A stretch of DNA of 64,000 nucleotides from Algibacter lectus. GTDB taxonomy: Bacteria; Bacteroidota; Bacteroidia; Flavobacteriales; Flavobacteriaceae. Within the stretch, counting starts at the first letter, position 1; each line of letters begins with the position of its first letter. The notes beneath the pieces are model-generated. The model had not been told where the DNA came from and searched no databases. It was given only the letters and a program-made list of their open reading frames with translations. Shown here in pieces: positions 19,235 through 28,293 of the stretch. The translations under genes were made by a program, and so were the position numbers. The DNA lies in NCBI RefSeq assembly GCF_900112395.1, contig NZ_FOLN01000001.1, positions 744,001 through 808,000 of the forward strand, given 5' to 3'.

Positions 19235-20269
19235 ATGAGTGTAAAAATTTCAATTTTCGGAAATTACCAAGGTGAAGATATTAAACAGTTTTCATTGAAA
19301 AATGAACATGGTATTGAAGTGAAAATAACTAATTATGGAGCAACTATAACTTCAATAACGGTTCCAAATAAAAAGGGCGAAATTGAAAATATTGCCTGTG
19401 GTTTTGATACTTTAGATGGTTATTTCGGTAAAGAATATGTTGAAAACTCACCATACTTTGGAGGTACTATTGGAAGATATTGTTCTCAAATAAAAGATTC
19501 AAAATTTACTTTAAATGGAAAAATATATCATTTAGCTAAAAATTGTGGAGATAATAATCTTCATGGTGGCGTTCTTGGGTTTGATAAAAGAATATGGAAA
19601 GCTGAAACTTTTGATAATGGCGTAAAAATGTCTCTTTATAGTAAGGATTTAGAAGAAGGGTTCCCTGGAAACGTTGAAGTTTCTGTAACATTTACTTTAT
19701 CATCAGATAATGAGTTAAGGATTGATTATTCTGCCACACCAGATCAGGACACTCCGCTCTCTTTAACAAATCATACGTATTTCAATTTAAATGCTTTTTC
19801 TTCTAATGTAGAAAACCATAGTGCTAAAGTAAATACAAATAAAAGGCACAATATGGACGATACAGGTGCGGCAACGGGAGTAATTGAAAATATAGAAGGT
19901 AAGATTGATGATTTATCTAAAGGTAAAATCATTGGAGATGTACATGCTGTAATGGGTGATGGATTTGAACATTTTTATGTGTTTGATAATTCTGATTTTA
20001 AGCTTCAAGAAGTAGCTCAAATTACATCGGATGAATCTGGAAGAACATTAACAGTATCATCAACAGAACCTTGTATGTTATTATATACTGGAAAATACAC
20101 ATCGGACGCTATTAAAAGAGAAAATGGTGAACAATATGGAAAATACCGCGGTTTTTGTTGTGAAACTCATCGATATCAAAATGGGCCAAACATTGAAAAC
20201 TCACCAAAATCAATAACAAAAGCGGGTGAAGAATTTAAAAGTACTACCATCTTTAAATTTGGATGGTAA
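19235..20269 (+). CDS. galM: Aldose 1-epimerase
   Basis: Mutarotase of 344 residues without a signal peptide, so cytoplasmic. It interconverts the anomers of galactose before phosphorylation. Family residues are visible: NNLHGG (substrate histidine), SLTNHTYFNL (catalytic histidine) and the C-terminal glutamate in GFCCETHRYQNGPN. Placed after the cycloisomerase and before the sugar permease, it serves the D-galactose half of the agar repeat unit. No galactokinase is present in the window. Confidence 0.88.
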   Translation: MSVKISIFGNYQGEDIKQFSLKNEHGIEVKITNYGATITSITVPNKKGEIENIACGFDTLDGYFGKEYVENSPYFGGTIGRYCSQIKDSKFTLNGKIYHLAKNCGDNNLHGGVLGFDKRIWKAETFDNGVKMSLYSKDLEEGFPGNVEVSVTFTLSSDNELRIDYSATPDQDTPLSLTNHTYFNLNAFSSNVENHSAKVNTNKRHNMDDTGAATGVIENIEGKIDDLSKGKIIGDVHAVMGDGFEHFYVFDNSDFKLQEVAQITSDESGRTLTVSSTEPCMLLYTGKYTSDAIKRENGEQYGKYRGFCCETHRYQNGPNIENSPKSITKAGEEFKSTTIFKFGW

Positions 20270-20310
20270 TTACAATAACAGAACTAAATTAATAACTAAA
20301 AAAACCAATT

Positions 20311-21324
20311 ATGATTGAAGGCGTTTTATTAGCGATTTTCGCAGGATTAATGTTGGGATTGTACGCACTCCCAGAAAAATTTACCAAAGATTTTAAGTAT
20401 GAAAATACTTGGAGTTTATTTTTTTTACTAACCATGTTTGTCGTGCCAATTATCGCTTCAATAACTTTAATTAATGGTTTCGGTGATATTTTTGGAAACA
20501 TGCCCACCGATATTTGGGTTAAAATGGGTCTAACAAGTTTTCTATGGGGAATTGGTGTTATGATGTGGAGTAAAGCCATTAATCACATTGGGTTATCTTT
20601 AGGGTTTTCTTTATTTATAGGCACCATTATTCTTGTAGGTTCTCTATTACCTTACATTGAAGAAGGTTTACCTGCAACAAACGTACTAACCACTATTCTA
20701 ATAGGTTTAGCTGTTGTTTTAGTTGGTGTTTTTGCTAATGGAAAAGCAGGTTTACTACGTGAAAAAGACGAGGCTAATTCTTCTGAAAAAAAGGAGAAAA
20801 AAGGCTCTATGCTTACAGGTATCTTAATTGCTATTATTGGAGGTTTATTAGCCACTGGTTTTAGTTATGCCAATGCTGCGGGTCGCCCGTATTTACATGA
20901 GGCTTGTCAAGCGGCTGGTAATGCAGAATGGATTACTGCTGTTGCCGTTATGTTTCCTATTTTTATTAGTGGAGGTATTGTAATGACGGCTTATTTCTTG
21001 TGGCAGTTATCTCAGAAAAAAGCATGGGGAGAATTTAAAACACCTGCATTTAGCAAAAACTTTATGCTTATTTTAATCATGGCCGTTTTTCATTATGCGG
21101 CTTCAGCTTTATTTGCATTTGCCGCCTTTAAGTTAGGAGAAAGTGGAAATACTGTTGGTTATGCTATCTTTAATACATCTTGTGTAGTTACAGCTATTTT
21201 GAGTGGTATTATTACTAAAGAATGGATAAAGGCTTCAGGAAAAGCAAAAAGCTTTTTATATTTTGGATTAGTATGCATGGTAGTCGGTATTGTGATTGTG
21301 GCATACGGAAATGGAATTTCATAA
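20311..21324 (+). CDS. RhaT-like sugar/proton symporter
   Basis: Integral membrane protein of 337 residues with about ten hydrophobic segments. It begins MIEGVLLAIFAGLMLGLYAL and has a charged cytoplasmic loop near 150-168. Pattern and length match the L-rhamnose/H+ symporter (RhaT) family of the DMT superfamily. In this operon the cargo is likely a monosaccharide released by GH117, GH2 or GH3, with 3,6-anhydro-L-galactose an attractive candidate and galactose another. Transport specificity cannot be read from sequence. It starts 41 nt after galM. Confidence 0.75.
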   Translation: MIEGVLLAIFAGLMLGLYALPEKFTKDFKYENTWSLFFLLTMFVVPIIASITLINGFGDIFGNMPTDIWVKMGLTSFLWGIGVMMWSKAINHIGLSLGFSLFIGTIILVGSLLPYIEEGLPATNVLTTILIGLAVVLVGVFANGKAGLLREKDEANSSEKKEKKGSMLTGILIAIIGGLLATGFSYANAAGRPYLHEACQAAGNAEWITAVAVMFPIFISGGIVMTAYFLWQLSQKKAWGEFKTPAFSKNFMLILIMAVFHYAASALFAFAAFKLGESGNTVGYAIFNTSCVVTAILSGIITKEWIKASGKAKSFLYFGLVCMVVGIVIVAYGNGIS

Positions 21325-21348
21325 ATAAAAAAATTAAATCATTAGAAA

Positions 21349-22557
21349 ATGAAAAAAATAATATACACATTAACTATTGCTATGGCAATGAATTTAACCT
21401 CATGCAATAACGTAGAAAAAAAACAAGATGTTACAGAAACTGAGACTTTAATTTCTGACGAACAACAAGATTTTTTAGGCATCACCAATAAAGAATATTT
21501 AAGTGCTGCTTCAAAAAGAGCTCTTAAATGGCCAACAGATTTAGGAAATGAATGGTTTTTTGAATATCAAGTTTTCGATTTAAAAGGCGATTTAGCTTAT
21601 GAAGAAGGTGTTGTAAGAAGAGACCCTAGCGCATTAATTAAAGAAGATGGAAAATACTATGTTTGGTACAGTAGAAGTACTGGTCCTTCTCAAGGATTTG
21701 GCGGCGATGTAGTTAAAGATAAAGTGTTCCCTTGGGATCGTTGTGATATTTGGTATGCAACTTCAGAAGATGGAATTACATGGAAAGAAGAAGGCTTAGC
21801 GGTAGCTCGAGGAGAAGCAGGTGATTATGATGATCGTTCTGTATTTACTGTGGAAATCATGAAACATGAAGACACGTACTATTTATGCTATCAAACGGTT
21901 AAAAACCCATATAGTGTTCGTGTTAAAAATCAAGTAGGTTTAGCTTGGTCTAAATCACCAAATGGTCCTTGGACTAAGAGTGAAGAGCCTATTTTAAGTC
22001 CTGCTGATAATGGTATTTGGAAAGGAGAAAAACAAGACCGATTTGCCGTAGAAAAGAAAGGGGATTTTGATAGTCATAAAGTACACGATCCTTGCATTAT
22101 TCCATACAAAGGGAAGTTCTACTTGTACTATAAAGGTGAACAAATGGGGGAAGCTATTACTTTTGGGGGCAGACAAATTAGACATGGTGTTGCCATTGCA
22201 GATAATCCTAAAGGACCTTACGTAAAATCTCCATACAACCCGATTTCAAATAGCGGACACGAAATTTGTGTTTGGTCTTATGATGGCGGTATAGCAGCAT
22301 TAATTACTACAGATGGTCCAGAGAAAAACACGGTACAATGGTCTCCAGATGGTATTAACTTTGATATTAAAGGTGTAGTAAAAGGAGCTCCACATGCTAT
22401 AGGTTTAGATAGAACTGCTGATAACGAAAAAGAACCTACCGAAATATTACGTTGGGGTTTAACACATGAATATAAAAACTCCGATTACCAATATATTAGA
22501 GGTTTTAAAACATGGAGAATGAAAAAGCATACTGCTAAAGGTGTGGGTGAGGAATAA
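21349..22557 (+). CDS. GH117 alpha-1,3-L-neoagarooligosaccharide hydrolase, lipoprotein
   Basis: Exo-enzyme of 402 residues that releases 3,6-anhydro-L-galactose from the non-reducing end of neoagaro-oligosaccharides. It has a lipoprotein signal (LTSC, C19), an N-terminal helical segment of the type used for dimer swapping (about 38-65), and a five-bladed beta-propeller. Expected active-site residues are D92 in VRRDPSAL, D247 in VHDPCIIPY and H304/E305 in SGHEICVWS. Last gene of the nine-gene operon, followed by a strong terminator. This is the most diagnostic gene for agar use in the window. Confidence 0.9.
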   Translation: MKKIIYTLTIAMAMNLTSCNNVEKKQDVTETETLISDEQQDFLGITNKEYLSAASKRALKWPTDLGNEWFFEYQVFDLKGDLAYEEGVVRRDPSALIKEDGKYYVWYSRSTGPSQGFGGDVVKDKVFPWDRCDIWYATSEDGITWKEEGLAVARGEAGDYDDRSVFTVEIMKHEDTYYLCYQTVKNPYSVRVKNQVGLAWSKSPNGPWTKSEEPILSPADNGIWKGEKQDRFAVEKKGDFDSHKVHDPCIIPYKGKFYLYYKGEQMGEAITFGGRQIRHGVAIADNPKGPYVKSPYNPISNSGHEICVWSYDGGIAALITTDGPEKNTVQWSPDGINFDIKGVVKGAPHAIGLDRTADNEKEPTEILRWGLTHEYKNSDYQYIRGFKTWRMKKHTAKGVGEE

Positions 22558-22660
22558 ACTGTTTTATATAAACAGCCCTTAATATAAGGATATTTATAAA
22601 TTTTTTGAAACCTTTATAGATAGTTTGTTAGCTAAAAATACTTCTTATCTATTTAATACT

Positions 22661-22713
22661 ATATTTTTAGTTTTGGGAAAATTAATCTATAATTCTCCCA
22701 AAACTAAAAATAT
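22661..22713 (+). terminator. Terminator of the anhydrogalactose operon
   Basis: An 18-bp perfect stem (22661-22678 with 22696-22713, core TTTTTAGTTTTGGGA) has a 17-nt loop. It is AT-rich at both ends, so it can work for both converging transcripts (GH117 from the left, GH20 from the right). The rest of the 22558-22876 gap shows nothing more than a small hairpin at about 22559-22582. Confidence 0.75.
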
Positions 22714-22876
22714 TAATCTTCTTTAATAATGTTTAGTATTCCACTATGCTCATTGGTCAGGAATATATTGAATTAAGCTTCTAATTATTTAATTATAATT
22801 AGTATTCACGAACATCCATATTGCGTTTTATAACTTCAAAAGACTTCTTATTATTAAAGATTTCTTCATTTAATTA

Positions 22877-24481
22877 TTATTTAAAATCTTTATGATATTC
22901 TATACCTGATAGCTCCCAACGCTTCTTGTATCTATTTAGAGATTCTTTAAAAACCTCATAATCTTTATTAGATTTAGTAGTCCAACCGACTTCTGCATAA
23001 GCCGCGATTCGAGGGAATATTTGATTATTCATTTGTTGTACTGAAGGTATCCATTCACTCCACATTTGACAACCCAACCCAAGTATTTTATTAGTGTATT
23101 TTTCATCTACTCCTTCTGGAATAGGATCAAAAGAGTAAGCTTTAGAAAGGGGTAAATTATCATAATTATAATCTAAATAAGTCATAGAATGTAAAGAATT
23201 TACAATATCATATCCATTGCTAACCGCCTCATTGATAAGTTCTACATTACCCTTCCAAAAATGAACTATAGCAGATTTAGCTAATTTTTGTTCTACTTTT
23301 ACATCCGAGTCTTCTTGCCATTCATGCACATTGGCACCCAATATTTCATTCCATCCCATCATTCTATGGTTTTTACTTTCCATGAAAGCGGACATTTGAT
23401 TTGTAAAAAATATTTGTAGGTCGGCAGGAGAAGACAAGCCTTCTTCTTTTATTTTATTTTGAATCATTTCGGAGTTTTTCCAAATATCAAACATCACCTC
23501 ATCTCCTCCAATATGGACAACATTCCCTGGAAAAAGTTTAAATACTTCTTCAAGAACATCTGTTAGAAATTGATATACTTTTGGATTGGCTATATTGAAA
23601 GAATCGTCCAATTTACCAAAAAACTCAGGCACCTTAGTATTTGCTCCTAAAATCCCCAACCAAGGGTAAGATGCTATCGCAGCCATTGCATGACCCGGCA
23701 TTTCAATTTCAGGAACTATTAAAATTTGTCTTTCTTCAGCATAAGCAATAATCTCTTTTATATCCTCCTGTGTATAAAACCCTTGATGTGAATACCCATA
23801 ACGCTCATCACTTTTTCTACTTAACTGAGTATCTTCTCTATAGCTACCTACTCTAGTTAAGTTCGGGTACTTTTTTATTTCTATTCTCCAACCTTGATCG
23901 TCTGTAAGATGCCAATGAAAAACATTCATTTTAAGAAGAGCCATTTGATCTAATAAATTTTTAACTACCTCTTTTCCTTTAAAATGGCGAGACTCATCAA
24001 GCATGAAAGAACGCCATCCAAAACGTGGTTTATCTTTAATATCTACCTGTGGAATTAAAACTTTTTTGTTCAATTGCTTAGAAAACTCAAAATTACTAGG
24101 TAATAATTGTCTCAGTGATTGAATACCATAAAACAAACCTGTATTTGATGATGCTTCAATTACAATTTCTTTTTTAGAAGATGTAAGGTGATATCCTTCT
24201 TTACCTAACGTTATTTCTAGATCAGAATTTATTTTTAAAATTATCCCCACCCCCCTTTTCTTAATGGTTGTTTTTATATCAAAAGCTTTATCTAAAATAG
24301 CAGCCAAATAATCTGCCTGATTTTTAGAAGCTTTATCAGATATGATAGCAATTTTATTGTTCAATTCAAAAAAACCATCTTCAGTAGAAACTTCTAGAGG
24401 GCGCGGTATTATATTAACTTGAGCATTTCCTAAAGAAATAAAAAAAAGAAGAAAAATATAGAATATTTTAAATGTTTTCAT
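22877..24481 (-). CDS. GH20 beta-N-acetylhexosaminidase, exported
   Basis: Protein of 534 residues with a signal peptide (LGNAQ, 21), the GH20b alpha/beta domain (about 22-150) and the GH20 TIM barrel. The catalytic pair is D327-E328 in VVHIGGDEVMF. MNVFHWHLTDDQGWRIEI (185-202) and PEIEMPGHAMA are family signatures. It releases terminal GlcNAc (or GalNAc) by substrate-assisted catalysis in the periplasm. Transcription starts from a promoter carrying a perfect LacI-type operator at 24599-24622, divergent from the LacI gene itself. Confidence 0.9.
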   Translation of the reverse strand: MKTFKIFYIFLLFFISLGNAQVNIIPRPLEVSTEDGFFELNNKIAIISDKASKNQADYLAAILDKAFDIKTTIKKRGVGIILKINSDLEITLGKEGYHLTSSKKEIVIEASSNTGLFYGIQSLRQLLPSNFEFSKQLNKKVLIPQVDIKDKPRFGWRSFMLDESRHFKGKEVVKNLLDQMALLKMNVFHWHLTDDQGWRIEIKKYPNLTRVGSYREDTQLSRKSDERYGYSHQGFYTQEDIKEIIAYAEERQILIVPEIEMPGHAMAAIASYPWLGILGANTKVPEFFGKLDDSFNIANPKVYQFLTDVLEEVFKLFPGNVVHIGGDEVMFDIWKNSEMIQNKIKEEGLSSPADLQIFFTNQMSAFMESKNHRMMGWNEILGANVHEWQEDSDVKVEQKLAKSAIVHFWKGNVELINEAVSNGYDIVNSLHSMTYLDYNYDNLPLSKAYSFDPIPEGVDEKYTNKILGLGCQMWSEWIPSVQQMNNQIFPRIAAYAEVGWTTKSNKDYEVFKESLNRYKKRWELSGIEYHKDFK

Positions 24482-24578
24482 AATATAGTTAAGGTTAGAA
24501 TTTTAAGTATAAAACTATCTCACTTTATCGTTACTATTAAAAACTATAAACAATAGCGAATACTTTGATAGTGAATAA

Positions 24579-24622
24579 CAAATTTAAAACAATAAAACAG
24601 TTATGCAAACGTTTGCATAACT
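24579..24622 (-). promoter_or_regulatory. GH20 promoter overlapped by a 24-bp LacI-type palindrome
   Basis: The operator at 24599-24622 is a perfect 24-bp palindrome with core ATGCAAACGTTTGCAT. On the minus strand its TTTG (24606-24609) acts as the -33 element, followed by a 19-nt spacer and TAAATTTG (24579-24586), an exact Bacteroidetes -7 element. The same geometry recurs at susC (35057-35096). Confidence 0.8.
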
Positions 24623-24743
24623 ATTTTATTGTTTTAAACACATTTATCAACTATTATTGATTTAATTTGTATTCCTTTTCAAGGAAAAATCCTAAACACT
24701 GTAAATTTTAAATTAGCAATAAATAATAGAGATAACTTTAACC

Positions 24744-24755
24744 GCAAACGTTTGT
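24744..24755. promoter_or_regulatory. Second LacI-type operator at the start of the regulator gene
   Basis: GCAAACGTTTGT, with a 10-bp palindromic core CAAACGTTTG at 24745-24754, lies 11 bp before the regulator ATG. A protein bound there would block initiation or early elongation, suggesting autoregulation. Confidence 0.65.
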
Positions 24756-24765
24756 TTCCATTAAT

Positions 24766-25788
24766 ATGAAGAACTCAAGAATTACTTTAAAAGATTTAGC
24801 AAAAGATTTGAACCTTTCTCCCTCTACCATTTCTCGAGCTTTAGGAAACCATCCTGCCATTAGTGATGCTACAAAAAAAAGAGTACAAAAAATGGCTGAA
24901 GAATTGGGGTTTAGACCAAACTCTATAGCTTCTAGCTTTAGAAAGAAAAAAACCCAAACTATTGGAGTTATTGCCCCTAGAATTGATATTCACTTTCACT
25001 CTTTAGTTATAAGTGGTATCGAAGAGTTTGCGTATAACAATGGTTATAATGTTACTATATTTCAATCTAAAGATTCACTTAAAAGAGAAAAAGAAATTAT
25101 AAAAATTCTTCAGAATAAAATGGTTGATGGTATTATTGTATGCTTAAGTATAGAAACCAAAAATTGTGATCATTTTAAAAAAATCAATAAACTAGGCATC
25201 CCATTGGTGTTTTATGACCGAGTGCCCACTGATTTTGACACAAACAAAATAATTATCAATGATTTTGAATCTGCCTATTTAGCGACTGAACATCTTATAA
25301 AAAGTGGATGTAAGCGAGTTGGACATATTTCTGGTAGCCAAACTACTAATATTTTCAAAGCACGTTTAGAAGGCTATAAAGCAGCTCTTAAGCATTACAA
25401 ATTACCCGTAGAAGAATCATTAATATTATTCACAAATAACCTTAGCTACGAAGAAGGGGTTAAATGCGCTGAAACATACCTAAAAAGTACAACAAAACCA
25501 GATGGCATTTTTTGTGCTAATGATTATACTGCCGTAAGTGTTATTCAAGTTTTTAGAAAGGCTGGAATAAAAATACCTGAAGATGTAGCCATTGTAGGCT
25601 TTAGTAATTATCCTATTTCTAAAATTATAGAGCCTCACTTAACAACAATTAATGATCGCGCCTTTCAAATGGGGGAAGCTGCAACTAAATTACTAATTCG
25701 TCAAATAGAAGAAAAAGATGAGTCTATATCTTCTGAAACTATTACCTTAAAAACAGAACTAATAATTCGTGAATCCAGTATAAAATAG
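24766..25788 (+). CDS. LacI-family transcriptional regulator of the N-acetylhexosamine locus
   Basis: Protein of 340 residues. The N-terminal LacI HTH is ITLKDLAKDLNLSPSTISRA, with the hinge helix region NSIASSFRKKKTQTIG. The periplasmic-binding-protein-like ligand domain runs from about 62 to the end (GVIAPRIDIHF, GIFCANDYTAVSV, VAIVGFSNYP). Sites of one sequence type occur in front of this gene, the GH20 gene, susC and the arylsulfotransferase-like gene, all within 13 kb, so this protein is the likely binder. The inducer is not known; a GlcNAc-containing sugar or its phosphate is likely. Confidence 0.88.
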   Translation: MKNSRITLKDLAKDLNLSPSTISRALGNHPAISDATKKRVQKMAEELGFRPNSIASSFRKKKTQTIGVIAPRIDIHFHSLVISGIEEFAYNNGYNVTIFQSKDSLKREKEIIKILQNKMVDGIIVCLSIETKNCDHFKKINKLGIPLVFYDRVPTDFDTNKIIINDFESAYLATEHLIKSGCKRVGHISGSQTTNIFKARLEGYKAALKHYKLPVEESLILFTNNLSYEEGVKCAETYLKSTTKPDGIFCANDYTAVSVIQVFRKAGIKIPEDVAIVGFSNYPISKIIEPHLTTINDRAFQMGEAATKLLIRQIEEKDESISSETITLKTELIIRESSIK

Positions 25789-25831
25789 TAGTTTCAGCTG
25801 ATTAAACTATAAATTAATAATAGTCTTGTAT

Positions 25832-27391
25832 TTATTTCAATTTAGCCAATCGATCATAAAGTACATGAACCGCTTGCACGCGTAATTCATTTTGTTCTTC
25901 TAATTCGGAATCATACAAAAATCCTTTATTGAGTGCAATAAATCTTTTATTCAGTTCTTTCGCATCTGCTAAAATAATATCTAGTGCTTTAAGCAAAATA
26001 GGTGCTTGAGACCACACAAAACTAGGCGCATTATATTTAGACTCCACTTCTTTAAAATCTAAATAATGTACTCTTAAATCGGCCATTAATTTAAATTGAT
26101 CTAGTTCAGCTTCATTTTGTTTTGGTTTTAATTTCAATAATGCTTCTCTAAGCACATTATATTTAGTTTTAACCTCAGCGATATTTTCACTCTTAGTAGG
26201 TTTTCCATTACTTATAAGTTCTGGTTCTGCTGATAAAAAATGCCATAAAACTGAAGCATCTTTTTTATTTAAACCAAACCTTGTTCTGCCATATTCGGTA
26301 ACAAAATCTTCAGGGTTTAAAGCTTCTTTCATATTTAAAGCCTTAGTATAGCTCGCTATTAAAATACGAAAAGCCGATAATGGATAGGTGTTTCTTATTT
26401 GAACCATATCTATAACATCATACCCAACATCCCAAGTAAAACCATATACACCTGTGGTAGACCACGAGGTTATAACCATGCCTTCATACCCAGCCTCTCT
26501 TGCATACGGAATAAATTCTTTTTGATTTTTAAAATGCGTTGTCCAATCGGTTACATACCAATTATCAGGATGACATCTAATGGCTGGCGCTCCCCAAAAT
26601 TCGAATCCCATTTCCTGAAGCTTTGGAATATCTCCAAAATGATTAATTTTCCACCCGTAATTCCAATCTATAAAAATGGTTTCTTTTGGTAATTCTGAAG
26701 CTGCTTCTGGGTGTTTCAAAATAATATCAGCCCACATAACAGGTTTTTTACCTAATTCAATAACGAGTTCAGTAATCATCTTCATGTAATCTACAAACAA
26801 TTTAGATTTACCTTCTTCTTTTACTTTTGCTTGACATTTTTCACAATGCCCCAATAAATAGGTTTCATCCCCTCCAATATGGATATAATCTGAATTATGA
26901 GTTTCTACCAAATCTGAAAATAAATCTCTAAAAAGCGCTTTGCTTTCCATAGCTTCCATTGGACATAATTGAGAAATATCTTTTCGATCTTCTTTTAAGT
27001 TGCTATATCTTGGGTTTCTTAAAATGTATTCTACATGCCCTAAACTTTGTTGTAAAGGGATTACTTTAATCCCTAAGCCACCGCAGTAGGAAACAAAATC
27101 TTTTACTTCTTCTCGAGTATATGAATATTCGTTTGAGATAACGGCATGTTTTTCATAAGGGTACGTACCTTCCCATTCCATAATTAAGGTATTAATACCC
27201 ATTTCAGAAAGCTCATTCGCTAAAGTTTTAAGCGCCTCTGGAGTCATCACCTGTATTCGAAGATCCAAATGAAACCCTTTGACTTTAAAATCTTCCGTAG
27301 AAGCTATTGTTTGCGCTGTGATATTTACAGTATTAGCAAACATCAAAGTTACTAGTAATAAGAATTTAAAAATATTTTTATAATTCATCAT
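25832..27391 (-). CDS. GH20-like beta-N-acetylhexosaminidase (short, HexD-like)
   Basis: Protein of 519 residues with a signal peptide (cleavage near ITAQ, 27) and no N-terminal GH20b domain. The barrel begins directly (VKGFHLDLRIQVMTPEALKTL). The catalytic pair is D175-E176 in YIHIGGDETYLLG, followed at once by a CEKC motif (183-186), as in hexosaminidase D-like proteins. A helical C-terminal region (about 390-519) is of unknown role. It starts 16 nt after the NagB-like gene, so both share a transcript. The second GH20 in the locus suggests hydrolysis of a different linkage or chain end. Confidence 0.8.
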   Translation of the reverse strand: MMNYKNIFKFLLLVTLMFANTVNITAQTIASTEDFKVKGFHLDLRIQVMTPEALKTLANELSEMGINTLIMEWEGTYPYEKHAVISNEYSYTREEVKDFVSYCGGLGIKVIPLQQSLGHVEYILRNPRYSNLKEDRKDISQLCPMEAMESKALFRDLFSDLVETHNSDYIHIGGDETYLLGHCEKCQAKVKEEGKSKLFVDYMKMITELVIELGKKPVMWADIILKHPEAASELPKETIFIDWNYGWKINHFGDIPKLQEMGFEFWGAPAIRCHPDNWYVTDWTTHFKNQKEFIPYAREAGYEGMVITSWSTTGVYGFTWDVGYDVIDMVQIRNTYPLSAFRILIASYTKALNMKEALNPEDFVTEYGRTRFGLNKKDASVLWHFLSAEPELISNGKPTKSENIAEVKTKYNVLREALLKLKPKQNEAELDQFKLMADLRVHYLDFKEVESKYNAPSFVWSQAPILLKALDIILADAKELNKRFIALNKGFLYDSELEEQNELRVQAVHVLYDRLAKLK

Positions 27392-27407
27392 ATCTTAATC
27401 TACAATT

Positions 27408-28169
27408 TTATGCGTTTTCTAAAGATTCTATGCCTTTATAGGCAGCTTTATCGAAATAGTAATTACAATCGGCATGCGTTGTTAAAATAGACGCAGGACA
27501 AGATGTGCTTAAAGGTTCAGTAAGGGCATTTTTAACAGCTTCACTCTTTTTTACTCCTAAAACTACACAAAATAAATGTGTTCCTTTTAATAGCGTTGGA
27601 ATGGTTAATGTGATTGCTTTCTCAGGCACTTTTTCAAAAGACTCAAAACAACCATCATTGACTTGTTGTATGCGACATGCATCATCTAACTCAACTACTT
27701 TTACAATTTCAGCATCGTTAAAATCGGCTACATGCGGATCGTTAAAAGCCAAATGGCCATTCTCTCCTATGCCTAAACACACAATATCAATAGGACCTTC
27801 TTCTAACAAATTAGTATATCTTATAATTTCGCTTGGCACATCATTATTTACATTAATGGTGTTTTTGTTTAAAGGTACTTTTGAAAACAAATTATCTTCT
27901 AAATAAGACGAAAATAATTGTGGAGAACCGGGGGCTAACCCTATATATTCATCCATATGAAATGCCTCTATTTTATTCCAATCTATTAATTTTGATTTTG
28001 ATAAATAATCAAGCATAGAATCTTGAGAAGGCGCAGCTGCAAAAACTATTCTGATTTTTTCTTTTGTTTTTTGTAATAGTAATATACAATCTTCTACTGC
28101 TTTTCCCGCAGCCATACCTGTTGTTGTCTTGTTAGAAAGAACGTTTATATTCTGTGTAAAATCTAGCAT
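27408..28169 (-). CDS. NagB-like glucosamine-6-phosphate deaminase/isomerase family protein
   Basis: Cytoplasmic protein of 253 residues in the NagB/6-phosphogluconolactonase superfamily. FHMDEYIGLAPGS is the sugar-phosphate-binding loop and LGIGENGHLAFNDP the catalytic loop. Where E. coli NagB has Asp-Gly-His then Glu, this protein has Asn-Gly-His and FNDP, so Asp replaces the Glu of FNEP. It is a paralogue of the NagB domain at 37188-39116. Converting GlcN6P to Fru6P is the default reading, but the motif changes and the second copy leave room for another amino sugar phosphate. It precedes the HexD-like gene in an operon. Confidence 0.75.
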   Translation of the reverse strand: MLDFTQNINVLSNKTTTGMAAGKAVEDCILLLQKTKEKIRIVFAAAPSQDSMLDYLSKSKLIDWNKIEAFHMDEYIGLAPGSPQLFSSYLEDNLFSKVPLNKNTINVNNDVPSEIIRYTNLLEEGPIDIVCLGIGENGHLAFNDPHVADFNDAEIVKVVELDDACRIQQVNDGCFESFEKVPEKAITLTIPTLLKGTHLFCVVLGVKKSEAVKNALTEPLSTSCPASILTTHADCNYYFDKAAYKGIESLENA

Positions 28170-28224
28170 TTCTTTATTAAAAATTATTATTAAAACACAG
28201 CGTAGGTGCTCATGTTAGGTTAAA

Positions 28225-28260
28225 AAATTCTGGCCGGTAAGTTAAAACCAACCAGAATTT
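28225..28260 (-). terminator. Terminator of the susC-susD operon
   Basis: AAATTCTGG (28225-28233) pairs with CCAGAATTT (28252-28260). On the minus strand a short T run follows. It lies between the GH16-like gene and the NagB-like gene, separating the susCD transcript from the nagB-like transcript or allowing partial read-through. Confidence 0.6.
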
Positions 28261-28293
28261 ATATAATTGCAGACTAATTCAATAATTATAAAT

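Noticed and set aside
24579-24755. Exact consensus promoter for the LacI gene in the plus direction from the 24599-24622 palindrome
   Set aside because: The TTTG has a 19-nt spacer, but the -7 position reads TAAACACA and not TAnnTTTG, so only the minus-strand promoter is supported.
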